Source: Schlesneria paludicola DSM 18645 | GTDB taxonomy: Bacteria; Planctomycetota; Planctomycetia; Planctomycetales; Planctomycetaceae | DNA: 64,000 bases | Assembly: GCF_000255655.1 (NCBI RefSeq) | Contig: NZ_JH636434.1 | Coordinates: forward strand, 3,362,716 to 3,426,715 | Direction of reading: 5' to 3' | Shown here: piece by piece, positions 55,240 through 64,000 of the stretch | How positions within the stretch are numbered: the stretch's first letter is position 1 | Layout: every line of letters begins with the position of its first letter | Notes under the pieces: generated by a model | The model's input: the letters and a program-made list of their open reading frames with translations, nothing else | The model's database searches: none | Told to the model about the DNA's origin: nothing | Program-made: the position numbers and the translations under genes

Positions 55240-57681
55240 ATGAGACGCCCAGACGGATCGTCGAAGGCAAACACTTCGAACGAAAGCCCGCGCCAGGATC
55301 AGGTGTCGCGGCTTCCGGCGTCGATTCCCACGGTCCACGTCGGGCTGGCCTGTGTCTGGCTCGTTGGATTCTTTGTCTGGTTCCAATCGTTTGACCTTCC
55401 GAACAATCACGTCGACCGCTGGATGCTTTGGGAAGGCATGCCATATCGGATGCTGGATCTGTTTGATCCCCCATCCACGCCCAACGCTCCCTGGAGTTGG
55501 CTGTATCTCGGACAACGCATCCCATTCTTTTTGATTGCCTTGATCACCTGGATTGGCGCGGGGGCTCTGGGATCACTGCTGCTTCGAGCCCTGTCGATCC
55601 GTGCGAAGGGATCGGAGCGGTTGTGTTTTTCCATCGGTCTGGGACTCTCGTTTTTTTCGCTGTCGATGATGTTGCTGGGTCTCATCGGATGGATGTCACG
55701 CTGGCCACTGCTATTGATTCTCACCTCCGCGGTGCTTGCCGAGATTGTCTGTCGACGCCGCGAGTTCCGGGTCTCGAGCACGCCCTCGCTCCCGCAATCT
55801 TCGCCCCCTACGGCGGCGCGCAATCGGAAGTTCGGCGGAATCATCCTCGCGATCTTGATGTTGTTCGTGCTCGGCCAGCAATTGGGGGCAATGACACCAC
55901 AATCCGACTTCGATGTGCTGGAATACCATCTCGGTGGCCCCAAGGAATGGTTTCAACTTGGTCGGATCCAGCGACTGCCACACAATGTCTACACCAGTTT
56001 TCCGTTCCTGACCGAGATGTTGATCCTCTCGAGCATGGTGCTTTACGGGGATTGGGACTGGGGTGCACTGGCTGGACAGTCCGTCATCGCCGGATTTATC
56101 CCGCTGACGGCGATCGGACTGTACGCAGCCGGACGTCGCTGGTTTTCAAAGGCCACGGGTCAACTGGCCGCGGTGATTTATTTAACCTCGCCTTGGATGT
56201 ATCGAGTTTCCCTGATTGCGTATGCCGAAGGTGGACTCTCGTACTATCTGTTTGCCGCCATGTTCGCCGCACTGAGATATGGGTTTCCCGACAATGAAGC
56301 GGAACGCCCCAAACACGCGATGGACCTGAACTGGGTCTTACTTAGCGGGATGCTGGCTGGGAGCGCGATGGCATGCAAATACACCGGCCTGGTCCTTGTT
56401 GTGATCCCACTCTGCATTCTGTTGGCTTGGATGACGGCACGCAGATTAACTCAAGTAAGCGTCCCTCAAATCGCCGTCGCAGTCGTGGTTTATGGAACCG
56501 GCGTCGCATGCACGATCGGCCCTTGGCTGTTAAAAAACACGGCCGAAACGGGTAATCCCGTCTTCCCCTTGGCCACTCGGATTTTCGGCGGTGCCGATCG
56601 CGACGAGGCATTGAATCTGAAATGGGCTCGCGGGCACGACTCACCATATCCAAACTGGGGCGTTGCGCTGCGCGACCTTCCCGTCAAACTGACGGATGTC
56701 GTTTCCAAGAATGACTGGCACTCGCCGCTCTTGTTCTGCCTGGCACCATTGTCCCTGCTTTACGGACGTCGTCGTCGCCCCATCAGCGACAATGAGTCGC
56801 CGCAACTTCACTCTCAACCAAACCGAACAATCATTGGGATCGTCTGGTTCTATGCAGGGTGGCAATTCGCCAATTGGTGGCTGTTCACGCACCATATCGA
56901 TCGCTTCTATGTGCCCATATTTTCGGGCGTGTCCTTACTCGCAGGCGTCGGAGCCTGCTGGTACGAACAACCTCAGCGGCTTGACCAAAAATCGCCCCGC
57001 GTCTGGACCTGGATTGTGTGGCCGGTCTTGATCGCAGGCGCGCTTTACAACATCGACATCATGCAACTTGTCGGTGGCTTCAACGCCGGCCGGACTGATT
57101 TGACATCCGCCCGCGACACTGCAATCGCCTACACCGTCCCCCGCCAGAAGTGGATCAATGAGGGGTATGCATCGGGACGGCTTCCGGCCGATTTCAAAGT
57201 GCTTTGTGTTGGCGAAGCGGCGTTATTTCATGCTCACTATCCGTATCTCTACAATACGGTCTTCGATCACTCCTTGTTTCAACAGATCTGTGCAGATCCA
57301 CATTCGCCCCATGAACAACTGCGACCGGCCGCGGAAATTCTCGCGGAGTTACAGCGGGTAGGCATCACGCATGTCGAAGTCAGTTGGACAGAAATTCTCC
57401 GATACCGTGAGCCCGGCAGCTATGGCTACACCGAGTTTGTTCACCCAGATCGCTTTGCCGAATTGCAGCGGATGGGTGTCCTGGGGCAACCCGTTGCCGT
57501 TCCATTGGAACTGACGACGGCCCCCCTTGAGAAAGCGTCCTCAGACCGACAGAAACTGATCGCAGATTGGGCTCCCGGCCTGATTACGATCGTCGCAGGG
57601 GAAACCCGATATCGGACGGCACAGTTGTTTCCAGTCCTTCGTGGCCCGAATTCGGATACGCCCGCGCAACTCCGCGATTGA
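55240..57681 (+). CDS. Polytopic membrane protein, GT39/ArnT-like glycosyltransferase (813 aa)
   Basis: An 813-residue protein with about twelve hydrophobic segments from residue 32 to about 620, then a soluble C-terminal domain of about 190 residues. The early loop after the first helices contains TPQSDFDVLEYHLGGPKEWFQLGRIQRLPHNVY, with Asp/Glu residues in the position expected for GT-C enzymes, and YFAALRYG-type helices follow. This fits the GT39/ArnT/PMT-like superfamily that uses lipid-linked sugars at the outer face of the membrane. Sugar and acceptor are unknown. It is monocistronic and convergent with avtA. Confidence 0.75.
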   Translation: MRRPDGSSKANTSNESPRQDQVSRLPASIPTVHVGLACVWLVGFFVWFQSFDLPNNHVDRWMLWEGMPYRMLDLFDPPSTPNAPWSWLYLGQRIPFFLIALITWIGAGALGSLLLRALSIRAKGSERLCFSIGLGLSFFSLSMMLLGLIGWMSRWPLLLILTSAVLAEIVCRRREFRVSSTPSLPQSSPPTAARNRKFGGIILAILMLFVLGQQLGAMTPQSDFDVLEYHLGGPKEWFQLGRIQRLPHNVYTSFPFLTEMLILSSMVLYGDWDWGALAGQSVIAGFIPLTAIGLYAAGRRWFSKATGQLAAVIYLTSPWMYRVSLIAYAEGGLSYYLFAAMFAALRYGFPDNEAERPKHAMDLNWVLLSGMLAGSAMACKYTGLVLVVIPLCILLAWMTARRLTQVSVPQIAVAVVVYGTGVACTIGPWLLKNTAETGNPVFPLATRIFGGADRDEALNLKWARGHDSPYPNWGVALRDLPVKLTDVVSKNDWHSPLLFCLAPLSLLYGRRRRPISDNESPQLHSQPNRTIIGIVWFYAGWQFANWWLFTHHIDRFYVPIFSGVSLLAGVGACWYEQPQRLDQKSPRVWTWIVWPVLIAGALYNIDIMQLVGGFNAGRTDLTSARDTAIAYTVPRQKWINEGYASGRLPADFKVLCVGEAALFHAHYPYLYNTVFDHSLFQQICADPHSPHEQLRPAAEILAELQRVGITHVEVSWTEILRYREPGSYGYTEFVHPDRFAELQRMGVLGQPVAVPLELTTAPLEKASSDRQKLIADWAPGLITIVAGETRYRTAQLFPVLRGPNSDTPAQLRD

Positions 57682-57741
57682 ACTCGTTCGCGCATGCCTC
57701 CGTTCGCCAGTTGGGAACTCGCAAGGCACGCCTGCCGATTC

Positions 57742-59022
57742 TTACAACATGACGCTGGCCGCTTCTTCGGCAATGATTTGCAGCGCCTCACGAACGACCT
57801 CTGCCGGCTGCGAAAAATTGAGTCGCAGGCATTCATGCCGATGTGACCAGTCATCGGGCATCCCAAAAAAGAAGTACTCGCCCGGAACGACCAACACTTT
57901 TCGAGCTTTCAGGCGCTCATAAAGTTCTTTGGTCGAAATCTTCAAACCACGCAACCACAGCCAATGAAAGAAGGCGCCCTCGCTGGCATGAACGGCCCAA
58001 TCTACGCCCGCTGCCGTGAAGTACTCGCGAATCCAGGCCTGCGCTTGATGCGACTTTTCCGCATAGAAGGGTCGCAAATGACGCGGACCGAGTTCGAGAA
58101 TCTCTCCCGACTCGACAAGTGGTAGCACGAGCTGCTGGCCGATTGTGCCATTTGCCAGCCCTGCAATGGCCGTCATGGCGGTCACCGCAGATGCCACGTC
58201 CGGTGGTCCGATCACCACCGCCGTCCTTGTCCCCGGCAGCCCCAGCTTGGACAGGCTAAGAGTCATGATGACATCTGGCGTCCAAAAGGGCTTTGCTTCG
58301 GTGAAGATGACATTGGGGAAAGGAGCCCCGTATGCGTTGTCGAGAATCAGTGGGATCTTCTGACGGGCGGCCAGGTCCGAAAGCTTTTGAACTTCGTCAT
58401 CCGTCAGGACGTTACCCGTCGGATTTGTCGGCCGAGAAACGGCGATCGCTCGAATGTCTTCCGACTCCAGCGTCTTCGCAACCTCATCAAAATTGATTCG
58501 ATATTTGAAGACACGCGATTCCGGTCCATTGGGCCAGGTAATCTCAGGTCGGCACGCAACAAACATTCCTTCGTCGATCCCCTGATCGGCGTACCCGATG
58601 TATTCCGGCGCAAGCGGCAGCAGAATCTTGCCGAACGTTCCTTGCTTGAAGCGACCAGCCAGGAGATTGAATAGGAAAAAGAAGGCGCTCTGCCCGCCAT
58701 TCGTGACCGCGATGTTTTCCGGGTGAACGTCCCATCGGAACGTCCGTCGCAGCAGGTCAGCCAGAGACCGAACAAAACGGGGATTCCCCTGCGGCGGATC
58801 ATAATTGCCAAGCATTCGATCGAACGACTGGCCGTCCGCAATCAAAGTCGCCATCCGCTCGCGCCATAACAACTGAACGGAAGGAACGGCGGCCGGATTT
58901 CCGCCACCCAGCATTCGCATATCCGGTTGTTCGGTCATCGCCCGCCCGAGATCATCCATCAGTTCGAGGATACCACTACGAGCCGTCAGCTTCTGGCCAA
59001 CCGCGGAAAAATCGAGTTTCAT
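57742..59022 (-). CDS. avtA: Valine-pyruvate aminotransferase
   Basis: A 426-residue fold-type I PLP enzyme that closely follows E. coli AvtA from end to end: SGILELMDDLG near the start, MLGGGNPAAVP, NYDPPQGNPRF, NGGQSAFFFLFNLLAGR, LPLAPEYIGYADQG, SRPTNPTGNVLTDDE, DNAYGAPFPNVIF and the Lys259 motif LSLSKLGLPGTR. It transfers the amino group between valine and pyruvate, or alanine and 2-oxoisovalerate. The ATG at 59022 lies 14 bp after the DCC-family gene stop, a better start than the open frame from 59121. The two are likely co-transcribed. Confidence 0.93.
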   Translation of the reverse strand: MKLDFSAVGQKLTARSGILELMDDLGRAMTEQPDMRMLGGGNPAAVPSVQLLWRERMATLIADGQSFDRMLGNYDPPQGNPRFVRSLADLLRRTFRWDVHPENIAVTNGGQSAFFFLFNLLAGRFKQGTFGKILLPLAPEYIGYADQGIDEGMFVACRPEITWPNGPESRVFKYRINFDEVAKTLESEDIRAIAVSRPTNPTGNVLTDDEVQKLSDLAARQKIPLILDNAYGAPFPNVIFTEAKPFWTPDVIMTLSLSKLGLPGTRTAVVIGPPDVASAVTAMTAIAGLANGTIGQQLVLPLVESGEILELGPRHLRPFYAEKSHQAQAWIREYFTAAGVDWAVHASEGAFFHWLWLRGLKISTKELYERLKARKVLVVPGEYFFFGMPDDWSHRHECLRLNFSQPAEVVREALQIIAEEAASVML

Positions 59023-59035
59023 GAAGCATCCACAT

Positions 59036-59503
59036 TCAAGGCAGAAATCGCACACGCTCTTCGGCAGTCGGTATGCGACACGATTCTTTCTTGCCGAACA
59101 AGTGATAACGGTTCCTGGCAATGATCGAATACCCCAAGTTTCGCAGGGGAAGTGGGATCAGCCAAAGCAACGCTCCCAGGCAGCGCCAGGCAGGCCCCAG
59201 TTGCCACAGAATTCGGACGACCGCGGCCGATTTTCGGTAGGTCCGGTCACCAACGAGCAGAACTACCGTGTTGAGATCATTGACGTCTTCCGGCGTTAAC
59301 AATGCTTTCGCCGTATCGCCTTGCAGAGGCGCGAACTGGAAGTCGCAATTGACGTCCCGCCTGAGCACAAAATCCACAGACCAATTGCACAGCCCACAAA
59401 CGCCATCAAAGAAGAGGATTCGACGAATCGCATCCACCTCCCGCTGGTCGACTGCCAGCGCCACGTCAGGTGTCGTCGTGATCGCGGCGGGTACGGTACT
59501 CAT
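59036..59503 (-). CDS. DCC-family (DUF393) thiol-disulfide oxidoreductase-like protein
   Basis: A 155-residue protein with the family motif FFDGVCGLCN; Cys36 and Cys39 form a thioredoxin-like CxxC pair, preceded by the conserved DG. FAPLQGDTAKALL and the C-terminal LPLRNLGYSIIARNRYHLFGKKE segments are typical of the DCC family. The function is poorly known; some members act in membrane-associated redox or lipid-related roles. The start is the ATG at 59503, not the open frame from 59566. avtA follows after 14 bp, but no functional link is evident. Confidence 0.88.
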   Translation of the reverse strand: MSTVPAAITTTPDVALAVDQREVDAIRRILFFDGVCGLCNWSVDFVLRRDVNCDFQFAPLQGDTAKALLTPEDVNDLNTVVLLVGDRTYRKSAAVVRILWQLGPAWRCLGALLWLIPLPLRNLGYSIIARNRYHLFGKKESCRIPTAEERVRFLP

Positions 59504-59660
59504 TGTCGTCTCGTTTCTATCAAGTAACAGACTCTGCCCGTTATCGTACCGCACGAATACCCACAATTCCTAGCTTTTTAGCGACAGACAGACGTTGGCC
59601 CCCACAACACCAAACGTATTGCAACTTGGAAGCCGTCGACGAACCATCAGAAATGTGGAA

Positions 59661-60713
59661 TTATTTCACCAGGGCACGAATCGCGGAAACCGGCGTGCAC
59701 GCCTTGAAGACCATTTGCGGATCAGATTTCTTTTTCACTTCGACCACAACCTCCGTCGCTTCGACTTGCGCGGCATCCGCCACGTTCGCATCCGGTGGGT
59801 TCTGCGATCGAATGCGACGCGGACGATTCGAGGTATCGCCCGAGGCGTACAAGGTGTACGTTCGGCTCACCTGTCCAACGACATTGCCTGCGACATCCAT
59901 CACAGGACCTCCGCTTGATCCCTGACCGAAATCGGCGGTGATATTTAACCAGAATGCGCCCTCGTCATCGCGTTCGTAGTTCGCCAGATGTCCGGCGGAA
60001 AAAAAGAAGAAACTGTCGCCCGGATGGCCAATCACGCGAACCGGCGACCCCGGCGCCAGATCTTTACCAAGCGCCAATGTCTTCAGCCCTTTGGCTTCGA
60101 TCCGAAATAGTGCCGTATCGGCAAGCTTGTTCATCGCCAGGATCTCCGTCACGGGATAGACATTTCCACGAATATCCATCACGACCACGACATCATCATG
60201 ATCGTTGTGATCGAAGACGTGAGCACTCGTGGAGAGAATCCCATCTGAGTGCAGCGCGAATGCCGTCGAGAATGCGGTCTTCCAGTCGGACATCTCGTCC
60301 TTCGGACGGGTCAAACCGGCAACCAGGTAAACACACTGAGAGGCCTGGCGATAAAGCTCGTCCGTGGGTAACTCTGTTGACGACGCAGGGGCCAATTTGA
60401 CCGTGTGCCCCGTCCGATCCAGATTCTTTCGCAACTCTTCCGAATTTTTGGTTCGCTTTTGCTGAATCATTTCTTCGGCGGACGTCGTCAGTCGCAATAC
60501 GATCTCATCGATCAGGTAAGCCGGATACGATCGGCCTTCACTCTGCCCAAGCATTCCGGCTCGCGAATCCACCATCCTTAACGGACCAGGTTGAGGATTT
60601 TGTTCGCGTGCTTCCTGAGCACTCACCATCCGGAAATCGCGATCCATTCTCAAATTGATCGAAACGACGATTCCGAGAACGATGCAGACCAAGGCCATTG
60701 CCAAGTACTTCAT
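59661..60713 (-). CDS. Membrane-anchored trypsin-fold serine protease (350 aa)
   Basis: From the ATG at 60713 (GAGGGT six bases upstream) there are 350 residues: an N-terminal membrane helix (KYLAMALVCIVLGIVVSI), a helical linker to about 130, then a S1-type protease domain. The catalytic triad is complete: His165 (STSAHVF), Asp199 (KLADTALF) and Ser267 (GQGSSGGPV). There is no PDZ domain, unlike DegP/HtrA. It should act in the periplasm or at the membrane. Upstream ATGs at 60734 and 60815 are also in frame. It is divergent from the 60950 gene. Confidence 0.87.
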   Translation of the reverse strand: MKYLAMALVCIVLGIVVSINLRMDRDFRMVSAQEAREQNPQPGPLRMVDSRAGMLGQSEGRSYPAYLIDEIVLRLTTSAEEMIQQKRTKNSEELRKNLDRTGHTVKLAPASSTELPTDELYRQASQCVYLVAGLTRPKDEMSDWKTAFSTAFALHSDGILSTSAHVFDHNDHDDVVVVMDIRGNVYPVTEILAMNKLADTALFRIEAKGLKTLALGKDLAPGSPVRVIGHPGDSFFFFSAGHLANYERDDEGAFWLNITADFGQGSSGGPVMDVAGNVVGQVSRTYTLYASGDTSNRPRRIRSQNPPDANVADAAQVEATEVVVEVKKKSDPQMVFKACTPVSAIRALVK

Positions 60714-60949
60714 GATTGACCCTCGAACATCCATGATCGGCGATTTGTTCGGCAGCCCCCGCTGTCGCTCGTGGTTGACTGGAAGCGTTGGGATTCCACC
60801 TTGCGGCGTGGCCAAAGTCGGCCGCGTTGACGTTCCGTCGGGGCGTATTTAGCGATTCCTGTCGACCACGAGAGAAATGTATCTAAATCTTCACGGGGTA
60901 GTTATCCTGAAATCGTGACTTGCACCATCGTAACGAAACAGGAAGCGCC

Positions 60950-61594
60950 ATGTTGTCCACGACCGCAAAACGATTCGCTCTCGCTCTCGTGCTCATCTTC
61001 AGCTTTGGCGGGCTTGCACAAGCCCAGCAGGATTCGGCGACAGAACCGCCCGTCAAAGAAGAAGTAGCCCCCGGCACGACATCCGAGCCATCAACCACCG
61101 ATAAGATCAAAGACACGACCGAAGAACTGGTCAAGAAGACAGAAGAACAGGTCAAAGAAATTGCGAAGAAAGTGGACGAAGATCCAACCGCCAAAAAAGC
61201 CGCAGCGGGGATTTTGCAACCAATCTACACGGTTGCCGAAGCCTTATCCTTCCCTGCGTTCCACTGGCTGGCCTTTGCACTGATGTCCGCGGGAGTCTTC
61301 AGCTTCGCATTACAGCTTGTCTTGGGAAAACTGGTCGTACTGATGCGAATGGGGTTCAGTCTTAAGGAAATCGCCTCGGACGCCGTCGGACTGGCCATCA
61401 GTATCGTCGGCCTGGTCCTCACGACGCAGGCCGCGGCGGAAAACTCAACATTCACGCAAAGTGCCGCAGCGGTGATTTCAGCAACTGTGGTCGGAGCCTT
61501 CGTTGGACTGATCCTTTATTTCTGGGGTCAGGCCCAAGAACTCGAAGCCGCCGCGGGCCGTTCGCGACCGGTCCTCGCGAACAAAATTCGTTGA
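60950..61594 (+). CDS. Hypothetical membrane protein with charged periplasmic segment (214 aa)
   Basis: A 214-residue protein with a signal peptide (ending LAQAQQ). A Lys/Glu-rich, coiled-coil-like segment follows (DKIKDTTEELVKKTEEQVKEIAKKVDEDPTAKKAA, about residues 48-85), and then three hydrophobic helices (WLAFALMSAGVFSFALQLVL, AVGLAISIVGLVLTT and AVISATVVGAFVGLILYFW). I do not recognise the family; the layout of a charged stalk plus small membrane domain is clear. AGGAAG precedes the ATG. A strong terminator follows, so it is a single-gene unit. Confidence 0.78.
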   Translation: MLSTTAKRFALALVLIFSFGGLAQAQQDSATEPPVKEEVAPGTTSEPSTTDKIKDTTEELVKKTEEQVKEIAKKVDEDPTAKKAAAGILQPIYTVAEALSFPAFHWLAFALMSAGVFSFALQLVLGKLVVLMRMGFSLKEIASDAVGLAISIVGLVLTTQAAAENSTFTQSAAAVISATVVGAFVGLILYFWGQAQELEAAAGRSRPVLANKIR

Positions 61595-61653
61595 GGTGAA
61601 TCCCGCAACCGATCAGAGCTTCAAAGCCTTGTCGATCAGACTTCCTTGAATGT

Positions 61654-61694
61654 AACCCGCCTGTCGCGAACTGTGCTCGCGACAGGCGGGTTTT
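61654..61694 (+). terminator. Rho-independent terminator
   Basis: A perfect 16-bp stem (61654-61669 with 61677-61692, 7-base loop) runs into TTTT, 60 bp after the plus-strand membrane protein gene. It also lies just past the end of the convergent minus-strand gene and may serve both. Confidence 0.85.
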
Positions 61695-61726
61695 CGAGTT
61701 CAGCAGCCGCACATTTCGAATCGAGA

Positions 61727-62878
61727 TTACTGTCGAACGAGTGCCGCCGCGTAGGTCACAAGGTCGTTCCGTGCTTCGGCACTTCGCAACAAGACGTCAA
61801 AGCGACCGGCCTTTTCACAAAGCTCCGCAAACGCGGCACCAAAATCCTGATCGGCCGAGACCAGGTACTTTTCCGCCAGAGGTAACGCCGCTTCCAATTG
61901 CTCGGTACGTGCTAACAGGTCGACCATGACATACGCAATCATCGCCTGATCACGCGGATCAGAGTCATTGTCGAGCTGCTCTTGGAAATAGGCGAGGGCC
62001 CCCTCACGGTTGTCGTTCAACAGGAAGTTGAAAAAATGAATGTGAGCGACGTAAAAATCACTGAATGGCGGTTCGGCCGGATAGCGAAACTGCGATGACA
62101 ATTGTGAACCATAGACGGCCAAGTCCCGCGCCAACGCCACTTCGGGCTGATTGGGTGACAACGATCGTGCAAATCGGACGATCGAATGCAGATGGGAAAC
62201 GTCGATGTGGTAGTTATTGTCCGCAAACAACCACTCACGCCCAGCGGTCAGTTCGCGTAACGTCTTGACCGGCTCGGCAAACGGAATCCGCTGCTTCACT
62301 TCGCGATCGACCGATTGCAGCAGATCGCCATGCAGCGTCTGGACCATGATTGCCGCGCACGCTGACCGCTGCTCGGAACTGAGGCTCATGAACGCCTGAT
62401 CCAGTGCGGTGATCGTGCTACAGGTTCCATGCGTCTTGAGCAGGATCTGCATCCCCTTGACCGGGTGCACCAGCTTGTAGAACGCCAGGTCAATCAGTTC
62501 TTCCGATTCTTGAGTCGACTCGCGCGGCACCGGCACGGCATCGATCGCGTCACGCAGCGATTGCGTGTCGCGAACAGCATTCAGGTATACGAAAGACTGA
62601 CTGAGTTGCTTCTCGGCCAACAACAACTGTCCCACTTCGCGAGCAGCGGCCACATACGCCGCTTCGAATTCGTCCCGCTTTTCCGCCGGGATGTCATCCA
62701 TCGATGTCGGACGGTGCAGAGGGGCCCCCAACTCGTATTTCTTTTTGAGACAGAGCGCGTCGAACAGTCGGTGATAGTCGTGTTTCTCGCGAAGTGCAGA
62801 CGCAAGTCGATCGAATACCGCGGAGCCTCCCCCCGCTTGGCGTTGATTTTGAAGCTCGGCAAACAGAGCATCCGTCAT
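61727..62878 (-). CDS. Conserved-type hypothetical protein with helical (TPR-like) repeats (383 aa)
   Basis: A 383-residue, almost entirely helical soluble protein with no signal peptide. The second half has TPR-like patterns (REGALAYFQEQLDN, AMIAYVMVDLLARTEQLEAALPLAEKYL and FAELCEKAGRFDVLLRSAEARND). A HxxxxxxH-rich segment (DNNYHIDVSHLHSIVRFARSL) lies in the middle. I do not know the function. The ATG at 62878 overlaps the TGA of one of two competing short upstream frames. Composition and length support a real gene, probably an adaptor or enzyme subunit. Confidence 0.8.
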   Translation of the reverse strand: MTDALFAELQNQRQAGGGSAVFDRLASALREKHDYHRLFDALCLKKKYELGAPLHRPTSMDDIPAEKRDEFEAAYVAAAREVGQLLLAEKQLSQSFVYLNAVRDTQSLRDAIDAVPVPRESTQESEELIDLAFYKLVHPVKGMQILLKTHGTCSTITALDQAFMSLSSEQRSACAAIMVQTLHGDLLQSVDREVKQRIPFAEPVKTLRELTAGREWLFADNNYHIDVSHLHSIVRFARSLSPNQPEVALARDLAVYGSQLSSQFRYPAEPPFSDFYVAHIHFFNFLLNDNREGALAYFQEQLDNDSDPRDQAMIAYVMVDLLARTEQLEAALPLAEKYLVSADQDFGAAFAELCEKAGRFDVLLRSAEARNDLVTYAAALVRQ

Positions 62879-62927
62879 GACTCATCCTCGGATCTGGCTG
62901 GGGCAATCGCATCAATAAAGCGTCCCG

Positions 62928-63137
62928 TCAGAGTATCAGCGTGTGAGACCGAGTACCAATGTTCGGGCCGGAAAGCATCACGTCGTCGTTGGATCGCACC
63001 ATCTGCGGTACATGCCCATCCCCCACTTGACTTAACGCCGTGAACAATTCCTTCACTGTTTTTTGTGTGCCAATGGCTTTGCCAGTGCCAGTCAATGAGA
63101 GAATAAAGAACACCTTTGATTGGGAGTTGGACGGCAA
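62928..63137 (-). CDS. Possible small protein (69 aa) with TTG start
   Basis: A 69-residue frame with natural-looking composition: KVFFILSLTGTGKAIGTQKTV then KELFTALSQVGDG... and no Cys or Trp. By hand about 65 percent of its third codon positions are G or C, against roughly 45 percent for the competing frame (62875-63141, ATG start, overlap ATGA with the next gene). Start would be TTG at 63137, directly after an in-frame TGA, which is a weak point. No ribosome binding site is clear. Either frame, or neither, may be used. It overlaps no other gene and lies before the helical hypothetical gene. Confidence 0.4.
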   Translation of the reverse strand: MPSNSQSKVFFILSLTGTGKAIGTQKTVKELFTALSQVGDGHVPQMVRSNDDVMLSGPNIGTRSHTLIL

Positions 63138-63368
63138 TCATTTTTCAGTCGAGGTCCGTGCCAAATGGTCTCTCAACAACCGCCTTAGTCCTGTTAAGGA
63201 TCAATCGTGATTGGGCACTGACGGCACACAAAAGCGATCCCAATAAATCAATCAGGGCGTTGCGCTAACACCCTGATTGACTTCCAAAAAACATCGAGAC
63301 CAGTTCTGCTATCACGGTGCGCCAGAATCTCGCGCATCATCAATCGCCACTCACTCGAAAGTCATCGC

Positions 63369-64000
63369 ATGGATTCGCTCCTTGATCGTTTTCTTCGATA
63401 TGTTCGCATCGACACGCAAGCCGACGAAACCAGTTCGAGCTCTCCCAGCACTCTGAAACAGCTCACACTGAGCCGATTACTGGCCGAAGAATGCCGTGCC
63501 TTGGGACTTGCCGACGTGACGTGCGACGAATTTGGAATCGTGATGGCAACGATTCCCTCAACCGTGGACCATCAGGTACCGGCCATCGCGTATGTCGCCC
63601 ATGTTGACACGTCGCCAGAATACACTTCAACGAATGTGAATCCCCTCGTGCATCGCAACTATCAGGGAGGCGACGTCGCTCTTCCTGGTGATGCCGAGAA
63701 AGTCATCAGGGTTGCGGAAAACCCTGATCTGCTGAAATGCCTCAGCCACACGCTAGTAACATCCGATGGAACAACGTTGCTGGGTGCGGACGACAAATCC
63801 GGCGTGGCGGTGATCATGACGGCCGCAGCTGAACTGCTGAAGCGCGGCAAGGATGTGAAGCACGGCCCGATACGGCTTTGCTTTACCTGCGACGAAGAAA
63901 TCGGCCGTGGTACCGACAAGCTGGACCTGACGCAACTGGGGGCCCATGTCGCCTACACCCTCGACGGATCGGGACAAAACGACATTGATGCCGAAACATT
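63369..64000 (+). CDS. pepT: Peptidase T, N-terminal part (cut by the right edge)
   Basis: The ATG at 63369 opens 210 codons that run off the right edge. The M20B zinc tripeptidase signature is clear: VAHVDTSP with metal ligand His78 and Asp80, GADDKSG with bridging Asp141, and CDEEIGRG with catalytic Glu176 and ligand Glu177. The N-terminus LLDRFLRYVRIDTQADE is typical of PepT, which releases N-terminal residues from tripeptides in the cytoplasm. About half of the usual roughly 410 residues is visible. The leader is 227 bp long and contains no other gene. Confidence 0.93.
   Translation, partial: MDSLLDRFLRYVRIDTQADETSSSSPSTLKQLTLSRLLAEECRALGLADVTCDEFGIVMATIPSTVDHQVPAIAYVAHVDTSPEYTSTNVNPLVHRNYQGGDVALPGDAEKVIRVAENPDLLKCLSHTLVTSDGTTLLGADDKSGVAVIMTAAAELLKRGKDVKHGPIRLCFTCDEEIGRGTDKLDLTQLGAHVAYTLDGSGQNDIDAET

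Overview
This window looks like chromosomal DNA of a planctomycete, probably a Planctomycetaceae/Schlesneria-like relative. The placement rests on protein families, not on a database search. There are four DUF1559 pseudopilin-like proteins with the H-X9-DG signature, a large PVC-type haem-binding CxxCH protein, PQQ-propeller proteins, a standalone SUMF1-fold protein, two sialidase-fold proteins, an FHA-GAF-sigma54 activator and many short secreted proteins. Genes are sparse by bacterial standards, with several gaps of 0.4-1.1 kb. I saw no tRNA, rRNA, CRISPR array, transposase, integrase or phage gene.

Left part (1-6073, minus strand): a compact catabolic-looking operon. In transcription order it encodes an HpaI-type aldolase, an SDR dehydrogenase, an AstE/aspartoacylase-like deacylase, a class IV PLP aminotransferase, a second SDR and, after a 206-bp gap, a secreted HEAT plus sialidase-fold protein cut by the left edge. 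The first two junctions are 4-bp start/stop overlaps. Next come a SUMF1-fold protein, a small lipoprotein, a DUF1559 protein, and two PQQ-type beta-propeller proteins, one fused to NHL repeats and one carrying EF-hands, separated by a 1.1-kb gap.

Middle (15.9-33.7 kb): a plus-strand Gfo/Idh/MocA oxidoreductase - MFS transporter - sialidase-fold unit; a DUF1559 gene with a strong terminator; a HupE-like permease, LRR protein and pseudopilin cluster; a secreted alpha/alpha-toroid (squalene-cyclase-like) protein; an alkaline-phosphatase-superfamily enzyme; another DUF1559 gene; and an aldo/keto reductase behind the 1.2-kilo-residue CxxCH protein. The CxxCH gene is divergent from a GlcG/HbpS-like gene across an 18-bp imperfect inverted repeat.

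Right part (33.9-64 kb): tsaB; an efflux region with a His/Cys-containing small protein, two different periplasmic adaptors and an HAE-1-type RND pump; arginine genes argB-argD-argF; asnS; a very cysteine-rich (59 Cys in 415 residues) repeat/HEAT protein; a UDP-glucuronate-4-epimerase-like gene; scpB behind a secreted protein of unknown function; the FHA-GAF-AAA activator; a GT39-like membrane protein; avtA behind a DCC thiol protein; a trypsin-fold protease; two planctomycete-type hypothetical proteins; a possible small TTG-start gene; and the start of pepT, cut by the right edge.

Most of the window is housekeeping or typical planctomycete accessory content. The least ordinary items are the aldolase/deacylase/aminotransferase/sialidase operon, the Cys/Ala repeat protein, the mixed two-adaptor efflux locus and the haem-associated divergent pair with its inverted repeat.
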